A stretch of 64,000 nt of DNA from CAVPCY01 sp963702525 (GTDB taxonomy: Bacteria > Actinomycetota > Coriobacteriia > Anaerosomatales > PHET01), in assembly GCA_963702525.1 (NCBI GenBank), contig CAVPCY010000021.1, forward strand, positions 124,001-188,000, in the 5' to 3' direction. Both the position numbers and the translations under genes were made by a program. Below are positions 42,894 through 52,235 of this stretch, one piece after another; positions within the stretch are counted from its first letter, which is position 1; each line of letters starts with the position of its first letter. The notes below the pieces were generated by a model, which saw only the letters and a program-made list of their open reading frames with translations, made no database searches and was not told where the DNA came from.

Positions 42894-43475
42894 TCAGAAC
42901 GCGTAGGTCAGGCGCTTGTTCGCCTCCGAGATCATCTTGTTCGCGAACAGCAGGTCGATGATCCGGTTGATGTCGCCCTGCGGCAGCTTGTTCTGGAACA
43001 TCGCCGAGATGTGCTTCGTGAGCGTTAGCCGGGTACGCGGCCGCGCGTTCTTCACCGTCTTTCCCAGCAACTCGACCACTCGCGTGTAGTTCGGCTCGGT
43101 CTTCGACGCGCTCTTCGCACCCAGCTCGAGCAGGCTGTTGATGCGCGCGCACTTCAGGCCGCTCTTGTTCAGGTGTCGCAGCAGCGGGTCGAACCCCTTG
43201 TCCTTGGAGAGCACGGTGCAGTGGACGTTGCGACTTCGCTCGAGCATGCGCCCGAGTTCGCACGCGATGTAGAAGTCGAGCGCGTTGTTGCCGTTGCCAT
43301 CGACGCGACGCCAATCGAGGCGGCTTCCCAGCTTCTGCGCCTTGGCCACCAGATCGATCGACACGTTCTTCTGATTCACACCGACGAAGACGATGACGTC
43401 GTATCCCTCGCCGAGAAGCCCGAAGTCGAGTTGCTGAACGTTCTCGTAGTCGACGAGCAGTAGCTTGTTGGCCAC
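42894..43475 (-). CDS. PIN/NYN-domain predicted RNase with C-terminal helical domain
   Basis: A protein of 193 residues. The NYN/PIN fold is clear: the first acidic residue in LLLVDYENVQQLDFG, further ones in NNALDFYIACELGRMLERS, and VLSKDKGFDPLLRHLNKSGL. These make a metal-dependent active site acting on RNA. The C-terminal 60 residues (TLTKHISAMFQNKLPQ, then DINRIIDLLFANKMISEANK) look like a winged-helix or LOTUS-like module for nucleic acid binding. I choose GTG 43475 with AGGAGA upstream; the longer frame starts inside likely leader sequence. It is a single gene with no close neighbour, in an island of defence-type genes. Confidence 0.75.
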   Translation of the reverse strand: MANKLLLVDYENVQQLDFGLLGEGYDVIVFVGVNQKNVSIDLVAKAQKLGSRLDWRRVDGNGNNALDFYIACELGRMLERSRNVHCTVLSKDKGFDPLLRHLNKSGLKCARINSLLELGAKSASKTEPNYTRVVELLGKTVKNARPRTRLTLTKHISAMFQNKLPQGDINRIIDLLFANKMISEANKRLTYAF

Positions 43476-43730
43476 GTTCGATTCTCCTGTTCTTGGATTC
43501 CTCACCTGGCGCGCTCATGGGCGAACGTCAGCCCACGCCGGGTCCTACGTCAAACATCGGCTTCATCGGAACCCGCCTCAAGCCGCGGTACCTCGGTTGC
43601 CGGCCGAGGACTGTCCGCTCATGGCCGTCGGGTGTGGGACCCGAAGGGCAGGAACAAGTGCATCTCTCCCAGTTCTCAACTCCGGCGCCCAGGCCCGCCG
43701 ATACCATCAGTGCGGCGGGAGGAGCAGCCA

Positions 43731-44718
43731 ATGGCAGTAGTCATCGGGACAGCGGGCGGGAGTGCGAGGCGATACGGATGGGCGGGACGGCTGGCGCTGC
43801 CAATAGTCGCTGTGCTGATGAATGTGGTCCTCATAGCCCTCGCTGGATGGACTGTAGGCCAGTCTGGCTGGATTCGCGTTGTCGGATTGCTGACTATCGT
43901 TGCTGAAGTCGCCTTCTTCTCGTGGAGGGACCGCTCCTGGTACGCTGAGATGCTCGACGACCTCCTCGGCAGTAGCGCATGGATGCAGGGTGCCGAAGGC
44001 GAACGCCGAGTGGGAGTCCATCTGAACAGCCTGACGGATGAGTACGTCGTCTTTCACGACTTCCAGACGAGGGACTCCTCCAGCGAGCTGGTCCCGTGGA
44101 ACGTCGACCATATTGTGGTAGGTCCGACGGGCGTATTCGTGGTCGAGACAAAGATGTACACCGCGCACGAGTACATCCGGCCGCCACAGACGCGACCACC
44201 GCAAGGAATGTCAAGCAGGTCAGGCGCAACGCAGTTGAACTGAAGAGGCGACTGGAGAAGTGGTCAAGCGGTGCGCTCTCCGGCCTATTCGTTGAAGCGG
44301 TCCTGGTGTACGCGCAAGACAACGCATTCGTCGAGAGACTGAACGAGGGAGCCACTCAGGTTCTGCCACTGCAGTACCTGCTGAAGAACATCATTGGACG
44401 GCGCAAGGGTGATTTGAGCCAGAGCAGGCGTACCGGGTAGCGCGCTCGCTCACGACTATGCTGAGCGATGCCCGACAGCGAGAGTTCTCCTCGCAGATAC
44501 ACAGACTAGACGAGCTCTACGCGAAGTGCCGAGCAGCCAAAGGGGACGCGAGCGGGCAAGTCGCCCTCGGTTGCCTTGTCGACGGATTGTCCAAAGTGCG
44601 GTGCGCCGCTAGTGCGACCTAGTCGCCAAGCATGGTCGATTCAGGGGCAGGCCGTTCTTGGGGTGCAGCAGGTGGCGCCTTCAGCGGCTGCGACTACAAG
44701 CTGAACCTAGAGGAGTAG
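43731..44718 (+). CDS. NERD-domain protein with TM helices and C-terminal topoisomerase-type zinc ribbon; frame-broken
   Basis: Two N-terminal membrane helices (LALPIVAVLMNVVLIALAGW, then RVVGLLTIVAEVAFFSW) lead to a NERD nuclease-related domain (GAEGERRVGVHLNSL, WNVDHIVVGPTGVFVVETK with D and E-x-K residues). After frame changes near 44190 and 44430 the text continues (VEAVLVYAQDNAFVERLN, then MLSDARQREFSSQIHRLDEL). It ends, after two more shifts, in a zinc ribbon whose four cysteines are visible: CPKCGAPLVR near 44589 and LGCS...GAFSGCDYKLNLEE up to the stop at 44718. The total is about 328 residues. NERD proteins are thought to process DNA or RNA; the membrane anchor is typical. Confidence 0.7.
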
Positions 44719-44768
44719 CCGCCAGTAGTCGAGCGTCGCCCCACCGGTCGGGCGGAGAACCCGAAGGG

Positions 44769-45950
44769 CTACACCGGAACCACTTCGAGCGCACCCGCGT
44801 CAGAGAACGACAGCCCCGCATCAGTCACTGCGTATGTGACGAGCTTCAGGTTCGACCACTCTTGGCTTCGAGCCGGCCTGCGCTGCGTCATGAAGCTTCG
44901 CTTCCCAACTTCCGACACAAACTCCGCCACATCGGGCGCGAAGTCAGCCGCAATCAGGTGCGCCGCAATCATTGAGTAGTCGCCATGAGCGTACTCGTCC
45001 CGAATCCAGTCCACGTACTTCATAGTCTGCTCGACGTCCCAGCGCGAAGCCGTGTCCTTCTTGAGCTCGCATACCAAGTACTCCGCAATCGTGGGGCGGT
45101 ACCCCGGAATCCAGCGGTATCCGAAGACATCCATCTTGTCCATGTAGTCGATGGGCTTGAATGGGGAGGCCACAACCTGGTGCGAGAGATAGTCCCAGCG
45201 GCCAATCGCCTGCTGTGCACTGGAGCCCTCACGGGTCAGTTGGGCAAGAAGGCCTGCTTCCAGAGCCATCTCGTGTCGCAGCCGGTCTCCATTGCGACAA
45301 CCGAGGACAACGGACTCGGCGCTAAGCGAGTAGGCGCCCTTGGAGACAAGGTCAGCGATTCTGGAGTGAGTCACCACTTGCCTGTCTTCGAACACGCTCT
45401 CTCCCGGCTTCGGGTCGGCCAACGCTGGCTGGTTGGCCTTGTAGATGGCGTTCTTGAATGCCTGGTTCTCTTCATCATCGAACTTGATGAACGACAGCTT
45501 CCACATCGCTCGCAGAATCCGGAAGGCGCTCGGCTCGGACGCGAGAACATCATCCATATCCACGCCAGCTGTGAAGAAGTCCGGCGCGCCGCGAAAGACG
45601 CACACCCACCGCTGGGACTTCCCGTCTTCAATGGCCTTGTCCCCTACCAACCATTCGGCGGCGTGGGCCTCGCCCGCCGCCTCAACATCCGGCCGTGATG
45701 CCCCAGGGAAGTTCTCGAAGCTGGAACTGCCGCCAATCGATATCATCTCGCCGACGCCATAGATGCGACGGTGTATGAAGAAGTACACGTTGTCCCCTGG
45801 GCGCATGGTCGCGTAGTCGGCGAATGTCCCTTCCGCTGGACCGCTCCAGATACCATTTCGAGGCTCCCCGACGAGAGTCGAGTATGTTCCAGTCTCCATG
45901 CACTCACGCATCGCGTCCTCGCTGTTGACCAGAAACAGGTAGCCTGCCAT
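44769..45950 (-). CDS. PUA/EVE-like N-terminal plus PDDEXK C-terminal protein, putative modification-dependent nuclease
   Basis: A complete, unbroken gene of 393 residues. The N-terminal 120 residues resemble the PUA-like EVE/ASCH class (MAGYLFLVNSEDAMREC at the start, YATMRPGDNVYFFIHRRIYG as the core turn), folds that flip out and read modified bases. The C-terminal half has a restriction-endonuclease-like core: an acidic residue in GYRPTIAEYLVC, ELKKDTASRWDVEQTMKYVD (the E-x-K part) and HGDYSMIAAHLIAADF. Fusions of such readers with nucleases often cut modified DNA. It is divergent from the Sau3AI-family gene, only 63 bp away, beside a cytosine methyltransferase. Base modification as its target is inference. 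Confidence 0.65.
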   Translation of the reverse strand: MAGYLFLVNSEDAMRECMETGTYSTLVGEPRNGIWSGPAEGTFADYATMRPGDNVYFFIHRRIYGVGEMISIGGSSSFENFPGASRPDVEAAGEAHAAEWLVGDKAIEDGKSQRWVCVFRGAPDFFTAGVDMDDVLASEPSAFRILRAMWKLSFIKFDDEENQAFKNAIYKANQPALADPKPGESVFEDRQVVTHSRIADLVSKGAYSLSAESVVLGCRNGDRLRHEMALEAGLLAQLTREGSSAQQAIGRWDYLSHQVVASPFKPIDYMDKMDVFGYRWIPGYRPTIAEYLVCELKKDTASRWDVEQTMKYVDWIRDEYAHGDYSMIAAHLIAADFAPDVAEFVSEVGKRSFMTQRRPARSQEWSNLKLVTYAVTDAGLSFSDAGALEVVPV

Positions 45951-46013
45951 TAGCTAGCCCTCCGACCCTCGCGTCGCCCCGACCCATTCGGATGCTACCC
46001 GTAGGAGGTCCGA

Positions 46014-47358
46014 GTGACCGCTCCCCGCCCATACGACCCCACCTCGCCGACCTCCATCGTCGCGTTCGCGGAGCGTCTCAGTCGGCCACTCCCTTACGCG
46101 AGGCCCTCGGCTGACCGTCCGCCCTGCCATCGACTTCACCTCGCAACAAGGGCGGCTTCGGCAACGCGCTCGAGCGCCACTACTTCGGCTACGAGCCCAA
46201 CAGCCGCCCGGAACCGGACTTCGCCGAGGCCGGAATCGAACTGAAGGCGACGCCGCTCAAGACCGTCCGCGAACGAAGCTCGTCGCCAAGGAGCGGCTCG
46301 TCCTCGGGATGATCGACTACATGGACATCATCTCCGAGGAGTGGGAGTCCAGCTCGTTCATCAAGAAGAACACCCACCTGCTTCTGGTCTTCTACCTGCA
46401 CGAGGCCGACAAGGACCCGCGGGACTACGTCGTCAAGATCGTGCGGATGTGGGACTTCCCTGCCGAGGACCTCGAGATCATCCACCAGGACTGGGAGACA
46501 ATCGTCGAGAAGGTGCGCGCCGGCCTCGCCCACGAACTCTCGGAGGGCGACACACTCTACCTGGGCGCATGCACCAAGAGCTCGGATTCGTCGCGTGCGT
46601 CGCACGCAGCCGTACTCCGCAGAGCCCGCCAAGCCGCGCGCGTTCTCGCTCAAGGCTTCGTACATGAACACGATCATCGACGACAGCCTCGAACTGAAGC
46701 CCGTGGCTAGCAGCCGAAGTGTCGCCGAGGCGTCCGTCTTCGAGGACGCGATCGCGCGCCGGTTCGAGCCCTACATCGGGATGCCCGCAGACGACATCGC
46801 GGACCGGCTCGGCCTCCGCACCGAACCCCAGTCCAAAGAGCTACTACGCGCTTCATCACCAAGCGCATCCTCGGCCTCGCGGAGATGATCGCGTCGCCGA
46901 GTTCGAGAAGGCCGACATCCAGGTCAAGACCATGCGGCTGCTCCCCAACTGGGCGGCCAAAGGAGGACATCTCGTTCCCGGCATTCAAGTACCTCGAGCT
47001 CGTCGAGCAGGAGTGGGAATCGAGCGAGCTTCGAGCGCCTCGCTGTCGAAGCGCTTCTTCTTCGTCATCTACCAGCTCGACACGCAGCGACGTCCCGACA
47101 CTCGTGGGCACCCGCTTCTGGACGATGCCGTGAGCGACGTGGAGCAGCTACGCGCGCACGTGCTTCGATGAGACGGTCTCGCGCATTCAAGAGGACCGCG
47201 CGGAGTACCTCCCGAAGAAGTCCGAGAACCCGGCCGTCCACGTGCGGCCACACGGGCGCGACTCGACGCGACACCATTCCCACGCCGTCGGGTCGATGGT
47301 CGTGCAAGAAGTCGTTCTGGCTGAACGGAGCTACATCAAGGACCAGTTGGGTCTCTGA
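46014..47358 (+). CDS. Sau3AI-family type II restriction endonuclease; frame-broken
   Basis: The family has two MutH-like domains and cuts GATC in its founding member. The first domain shows NKGGFGNALERHYFGYEPNS and PEPDFAEAGIELKATPLKT (catalytic D and E-x-K), then LVLGMIDYMDIISEEWESSS and HLLLVFYLHEADKDPRDYVV. The second domain is seen as AFSLKASYMNTIIDDSLELK, EDAIARRFEPYIGMPADDIA, FPAFKYLELVEQEWESSEL, KRFFFVIYQLDTQ and HVRPHGRDS. There are at least nine frame changes between 46095 and 47300, but the order and spacing match a full protein of about 450 residues. The GTG at 46014 follows TAGGAGGT. The recognition site of this member cannot be read from sequence. Confidence 0.8.
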
Positions 47359-47520
47359 GCTGCTGGGTGTCACACCCCCGAACTAATGTTCGCTTCCGGG
47401 CTTGATCTCCGACCCTTCGACCGCGCTAGAATGGAGCCGACCCGCATCGCGGTCGAGTCTTCACCGCCACGACGCCGACTGGCGCTCGTGAGCCACGAAA
47501 GACCGGAAGGGAACCATACT

Positions 47521-48849
47521 GTGACTGCACGCGCGAAACGCGCCTCGAAGGCGCGCCGCAACCTGTTGGTGATGTCGTCGAACTGTTCGCCGGCGTCGGA
47601 GGATTCCGCCTCGGTCTCGAAGGCAAGCCCGCCGAGTGGCGCGGCCCGACGACGAGACCCCGGCCCATGGCGCGTCACCTGGTCCAACCAGTGGGAGCCC
47701 GGCACCAAGATCCAGCACGCCTTCGACTGCTACGCCGAGCGATTCCCCGAGGGCATCCACTGCAACGAGGACATCGCCGAGGTCGAACCTCGACGAGATC
47801 CCCGAGCACGAGCTCCTCGTCGGCGGCTTCCCGTGCCAGGACTACTCCGTCGCCAAGCCGCTCAACCAGGCGCACGGCATCCAGGGCCGCAAGGGCGTCC
47901 TCTGGTGGGAGATCCACCGCATCCTCGAGGCCAAGCGCCCGCGGTTCGTGATGCTCGAGAACGTCGATCGCCTGCTCAAGTCGCCCGGCAGCCAGCGCGG
48001 GCGCGACTTCGCCATCATCCTCGCGACCATGTCCGACCTCGGATACCTGGTCGAGTGGCGCGTCATCAACGCCGCCGAGTACGGCTTCCCCCAGCGCCGA
48101 CGCCGCGTCTTCATCATCGGTCGCAGAATCGATGAGACCCTCGCACCGAGGGCTTCGACGGCTTCTCCTGGATCGACCACCGAGGGCGTGCTGGCCAGGT
48201 CGCTGCCCTGCACCTCGCCCAACGGCGAAGCCACGCACGCGCCCGACTTCGTCATCAAGGGCGAGCCGCACGAGGTCTCCGAGCGGTTCGGCCACGGCCT
48301 CAAGCTGAGCCCCTTCCTCAACGCTGGCGTGATGCTGCGCCGAGAGGTCTGGACCCGCAAGGTGGCTGCCGGCCTACGACGGCCCGTTCGAGCTGCTGTC
48401 ATCCGTCCTTGTGCCGGACTCCGAGGTCCCCGACGAGTACTTCATCGCCCCCGAGAGGCTCGGCGAATCCGGAGTCGCCCAACCCGGGCACGTGGCGCTA
48501 CCTGAAGTTCGCCAAGAACGAAGAGCGCGTCCACAAGGGCAGCGGCACGGCATACCTGTACACCGAGGGCGGGCTGCCCTTCCCGGACCCGACGACCGCG
48601 CCGCGCGCACGATTCTGACGGGCGAAGGCGGGACCGCGCCCTCGCGCTTCAAGCATGTGGTCGCGACCGCCGACGGCCGCTATCGGCGACTGACCCCCGT
48701 CGAGCTCGAGCGGCTCAACGGCTTCCCCGATGACTGGACCGCGGGGATGCCCGACACGCAAGCGCGCGTTCTGCATGGGCAACGCGCTTGTCGTCGGCGT
48801 GGTCGAGCGAATCGGGCAGCGTCATGGCGCACGGACCTCGCCGAGATGA
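47521..48849 (+). CDS. DNA (cytosine-5) methyltransferase of the restriction-modification cassette
   Basis: It carries the ordered C5-MTase motifs: motif I VELFAGVGGFRLGLEG, motif IV LLVGGFPCQDYSVAK with the catalytic Pro-Cys, motif VI FVMLENVDRLLKSP, motif VIII INAAEYGFPQRRRRVFIIGR, the motif IX region YRRLTPVELERLNGFPDDW and motif X FCMGNALVV. Frame changes near 47570, 47660, 47790, 48410, 48600 and 48770. Joined it is about 440 residues, complete. It starts at GTG 47521 with GGAAGGGA before it. With the upstream Sau3AI-family gene and the Vsr gene behind it, it would protect host sites and create the T:G mismatches that Vsr repairs after deamination. Confidence 0.88.
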
Positions 48850-48877
48850 AGGCGACGGCCCCGGCAGGGTGACGCCG

Positions 48878-49307
48878 ATGCCTCAGCTGCCACCAAACCC
48901 TCCCGCGTCCTCGCCGGCACGCGCAAGACCATGCAGGCGAACCGCGGCAAGAACACGAAGCCCGAACTCGAGCTGCGGCGGCTGCTCCGCGAAGCCGGCT
49001 ACCCCGGCTATCGGCTGCACTGGAAGAAGGCGCCCGGGCATCCGGACATCGCGTACCCGGGCCGCAAGGTCGCCATCTTCGTGAACGGCTGCTACTGGCA
49101 CCGGTGCCCGCACTGCGACCCGCCGCATGCCGAAGTCGAACCCCGAGTTCTGGGAAGCGAAGTTCGACGCTGAACCGAGAGCGCGATGCGCGCAAGACCG
49201 CAGAACTCGAGAAGGCATGGATGGACCGTAATCACGGTCTGGGAGTGCAGGATTCTGCAGGATTTGCCCTTGATAATCCTGGCGCTTCGCGGGGCGGTGA
49301 CCAGTGA
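48878..49307 (+). CDS. vsr: Very short patch repair endonuclease (Vsr)
   Basis: It nicks next to T:G mismatches arising from deaminated 5-methylcytosine. Motifs: NRGKNTKPELELRRLLREAG at the start, HWKKAPGHPDIAYPGRKVAI with the active-site aspartate, FVNGCYWHRCPHC with the zinc-binding histidine and cysteines, and then NPEFWEAKFDANRERDAR. Frame changes occur near 48925, 49135 and 49170, and the C-terminus (a WTVITVWECRI-type strand) is shifted again near 49215. The stop lies near 49307. The start at ATG 48878 is uncertain because the N-terminus is short in this family. It follows the methyltransferase directly. Confidence 0.82.
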
Positions 49308-49379
49308 TAGGGCGGTTGCGCAGAACCGGCGCGCCTAAAGCGAGAACCCCAGGCGGCCGATGAACAGGTTGCTGGCCAG

Positions 49380-49432
49380 GGGGATGCCGCTGAACCCATG
49401 TAGGCAAACGCACCGGTATCCGCGGCATCCCC
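49380..49432. repeat. 11-bp perfect inverted repeat between vsr and the amidohydrolase remnant
   Basis: GGGGATGCCGC (49380-49390) and GCGGCATCCCC (49422-49432) enclose 31 nt in a 178-bp non-coding gap between convergent genes. It could be a bidirectional terminator with a long loop or an end-type repeat; no partner copy was seen in this window. Confidence 0.5.
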
Positions 49433-49485
49433 GTACTAGCGCCGCGGACCCATTCCCTACCCCCCCCTGCGCAGACGACCACCGT

Positions 49486-50182
49486 CTACCCAGCGCGACC
49501 TCCGCGAACGCCAGGCCACGAGCTCAAAGCCACGCGCAGCTTCGCCACCGCCCTCTCAACCATCCCCCTCACCCGCTCGAACTCCCCGTTCGGCTCCCCC
49601 GTCTCCTCATCGCAGTACAGCCCCCGCCGCACCTCGATCATCACCGACTTCACGCGCGCGTCCCGGCGGTAGTACTCCAGCGGCACCATCGTCCCCGAGA
49701 ACGGCGTGTCCCGACTCACCACCAGCCCCTCGGCAGTGAACGCGCGCTCGAGCGCCTCGGCCATCTCGGCAGGCGTGTGGAACGGATCGGTCCCGATGCA
49801 GATGTCCGGTCGAGGCACCGTCTGGCTCGGCTCGCTCGGAAGCGGCACCGTGGGAAACGAGTGGCAATCCAGGATCAGGCACGTGCCGAACCGCTCGAGG
49901 CGCGAGCGAACCAGCGCCGTGAGCCCCTCGTGGTAGGGCTCGTAGAGGTTCTCGATGAAGCTCCGCGCGCGTGGCGTCGTCGATCTCGCGCAGCAGCTCG
50001 CCCTGCGTCGAGCGCGTGTAGAGGACTCCCTGGCCCACGGCCGCCATCGGCTCCTCGGCGTCGTCGACGAACCGCTCGGGGTCGAAGATCAGTCGCGGGA
50101 CGGTGCCGACGAACATCGCGCCGCCGTAGCGCGTCACCCACGAGAAGAGGCGGTCGGCGTAGCCAACCTTCGGGTTGTGCAC
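49486..50182 (-). pseudogene. N-formylglutamate amidohydrolase family, 5'-truncated and frame-broken
   Basis: The family hydrolyses N-formyl-L-glutamate in one branch of histidine breakdown. Conserved parts: IFDPERFVDDAEEPMAAVGQ, GVLYTRSTQG, then FGTCLILDCHSFPTVPLPSE with the metal-binding D-C-H, ICIGTDPFHTP, DTPFSGTMVPLEYY and VMIEVRRGLYCDE. The frame changes near 49970. The usual N-terminal strand with an IPHSG-like motif is missing: homology begins near 50182 with VGYADRLFSWVTRYGG, and upstream DNA is the abiE control region. The start at GTG 50182 is a guess. It looks like a gene cut at its 5' end by island insertion or rearrangement, although a lost N-terminus by assembly error is possible. 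Confidence 0.65.
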
Positions 50183-50248
50183 CCGACACCCCAACAAGCT
50201 GAGTCCCTCGGGAGTCCGCTTTGTCGTTCCATACGCCCAATGCGGCCG

Positions 50249-50322
50249 ATATTGACGCACTACATGTTTCACTTGACAGAAGCGATGTCGTCTACAACAC
50301 TTATCGCGTCCAATACTGACGC
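50249..50322 (+). promoter_or_regulatory. Promoter/operator candidate of the abiE pair
   Basis: A direct repeat, ATATTGACGC (50249-50258) and ATACTGACGC (50313-50322), 64 bp apart, brackets a consensus -35 box TTGACA (50273-50278) with a weak -10 AACACT 17 bp on (50296-50301). AbiEi-type antitoxins repress their own promoters by binding upstream repeats, so these are plausible sites. Confidence 0.4.
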
Positions 50323-50336
50323 TTTAGGTGGTCGTA

Positions 50337-51131
50337 ATGACAGAAGCACGTGCTATCACCAAGAGTCTCGCGCCACTTCTTGAGATTCTCGAACTGGACC
50401 AACCGAGAGTCGTCACGACCTCGGACCTGGCCGAAGCGGCAACCCAAGTGGGCCTCGAATGGGCACCCCGCGACATCGCTCGCCGACTACTCGAAAGAGG
50501 GTGGCTCCTGCCACTCAGGACACGCGGAGCGTGGGAATTCGCACCGGGGGCCCGAGCAGGGGCCTACGGTGCCGGCGACCCGTTCATCGAGCTCAGGGCC
50601 ACCCTCAGAAAGCGGCCGAGTTCCCCCTTCACCGTTGCCGCGGAATCGGCTGCGTATCTGCTGGGCCTCTCGAGCCGCCAGCCGGATCCCCAGGTGTTGG
50701 GAGCGCCCTCGGGCGTTCGGATGCCGACAGCTCTCGAGGGATTCCGTGTCGTGCGGTGGCAGCCAGTCAGCCCAGTCAAGATCAAAGACGGCCTCCCCAC
50801 GTGGTCTGTGGAGACGCTGCTCGCCTTCCTCTCTTCGAAGCCGGCCCGCTACAGAGACTGGCCGAACGTCCCCGAGTGGGTTCGAAGCGCCTTCCAGGAC
50901 GTGGACATTGAAGCGCTCGAGCGGGAACTGGACGGCGAAGCCCGCAGCTCTTGGATGCGTGCCGCATACCTCGCACACAGAGCAGGCGCTCAGGACGCGT
51001 CTCAACGCCTCCTCGACGCCGCACCCCAAGGCGCTGGCCCCTACCGCCTTGTGGCGCGTGAGGAGCCGGGCAGCTACTCCGCGCGCTTCGAGATCGTCGA
51101 CTCCATCGACCGATGGGTGACATCGGAGTGA
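50337..51131 (+). CDS. abiEi: AbiEi-type antitoxin / transcriptional regulator
   Basis: A protein of 264 residues with an N-terminal winged helix (LDQPRVVTTSDLAEAATQVG, RDIARRLLERGWLLPLRTRG) and a C-terminal antitoxin domain (LPTWSVETLLAFLSSKPARY onward). In type IV toxin-antitoxin systems AbiEi counteracts the nucleotidyltransferase AbiEii without direct binding and represses the operon. The ATG at 50337 is chosen over the GTG nine bases upstream. The stop overlaps the following gene (GTGA). Confidence 0.8.
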   Translation: MTEARAITKSLAPLLEILELDQPRVVTTSDLAEAATQVGLEWAPRDIARRLLERGWLLPLRTRGAWEFAPGARAGAYGAGDPFIELRATLRKRPSSPFTVAAESAAYLLGLSSRQPDPQVLGAPSGVRMPTALEGFRVVRWQPVSPVKIKDGLPTWSVETLLAFLSSKPARYRDWPNVPEWVRSAFQDVDIEALERELDGEARSSWMRAAYLAHRAGAQDASQRLLDAAPQGAGPYRLVAREEPGSYSARFEIVDSIDRWVTSE

Positions 51132-52003
51132 TAACCGAAGGCCACCTCGCCCGGCACTACCAAGGCCAGAAGGGCGGCCGCGGGCCGGCGATCATCGACA
51201 TCGCCCAAGACCACCTGCTGGCGCACCTAGAACGTGAAGGCGTGTTCGAGCTCGGCATCTCACTGAAGGGCGGCACGTCAGTTCGCAAGTTCCGAGCGGG
51301 AAACCAGGGGCGCTTTTCGACCGACCTCGATTTCGCAGGACTGGACGACGCCAGCGCGGAGCTTCTGCTCGATTGCATCGACGGCTCCACAGTCGGACCG
51401 TTCACGTTCGGTATCGAACCCATCAACGGCACGCTGCGAGCCAAGCTCCTCATTGCGAGCCCATTCGGCCAGGCCGACGACGTTCCCGCTCGTGTTGATG
51501 TCGGCCGCCGTCCGCTATGGCTCGCCCCGAGATGCTCCCGCTCCTACCGCTCGCGATACATCGCACCTATGACTTCGAAATGCCGATGATTCCGACCGCG
51601 CGCTCTGAGGAGGTCATCGCCGAGAAGCTCGCGCGCTATCGCCGACACTCACTGGCGCGCGACCTGTACGATCTCGCGTGGTTCGCAGGCAAGGCCGTTT
51701 GACGAGTCGTTGGTTCGGGAGATGACTGTGTTGAAGGTCTGGGGCGACGTGGTCCAGGAAGGCCTCGGCGACAAGCCGTTCACTCCCGAAGACATCCTGA
51801 AGGAACGCAGCGCCGCCGACTTCGAGCCGGAGGCCATCGGCTACCTCACTCGTCCCGTACAGATGGAAGAGTGGATCGCGCTCGTCCGGAATCGCTTCTC
51901 ATTCCTCAGCCAACTTGACGAGGACCAACTCGAGATCAGCCGGTGCAGCAAGGGCGAGGAATGGCTGGTCGGTCAGCGAATAGGGGTCCTCAGAGGTGCA
52001 TGA
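51128..52003 (+). CDS. abiEii: AbiEii-type nucleotidyltransferase toxin; frame-broken
   Basis: The toxin partner of AbiEi, a nucleotidyltransferase that blocks growth by modifying tRNA in studied members. The catalytic signature is seen as SLKGGTSVRKFRAGNQGRFS followed by TDLDFAGLDDA (GG-x-S and D-x-D). The second family block is RSEEVIAEKLARYRRHSLAR followed by DLYDLAWFA, with the conserved lysine and arginine/aspartate. Frame changes near 51500 and 51705. Joined length is about 291 residues. I take the GTG at 51128, which overlaps the antitoxin stop; an ATG 15 bases upstream is an alternative. It is the last gene with the character of the first part of the window. Confidence 0.82.
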
Positions 52004-52034
52004 TCAGCGGCGAGCGCCCTTCGGCGCGGCCCGC

Positions 52035-52226
52035 CTACAGCGAGTCCCGCTTGGTGGCGTCCAGGTCCACCTGGATGCGCTGCCCGTCCTCGGTCTCCAT
52101 GCGGACCTCTTCGCGCGACTCGTACTCCTCGCGCACCCCCAGGACCTGGCGGAGCTCGGCGCCGTCCGACCTGAACGCCCCGCCGAACCGAGCGCCTCGG
52201 ACGCTCTCCGGGCAAGGCCGTGGCAC
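52035..52226 (-). CDS. Small hypothetical protein
   Basis: A frame of 63 residues from a GTG at 52226. The C-terminal 45 residues (FRSDGAELRQVLGVREEYES, then MEDGQ-like ETEDGQRIQVDLDATKRDS) are charged and look coding; the first 15 are weak. It diverges from the ADP-ribosylglycohydrolase gene. It may be the 3' end of a larger gene lost at a junction. No family was recognised. Confidence 0.4.
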   Translation of the reverse strand: MPRPCPESVRGARFGGAFRSDGAELRQVLGVREEYESREEVRMETEDGQRIQVDLDATKRDSL

Positions 52227-52235
52227 AGGCTCGGG

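Noticed and set aside
46014..47358. Several small separate genes in this stretch
   Set aside because: The fragments follow the order of one Sau3AI-family protein, in changing frames, so one broken gene is the simpler reading.
49380..49432. An integron attC site
   Set aside because: The arms pair perfectly, but no RYYYAAC/GTTRRRY core sites are present and no integrase gene was found.
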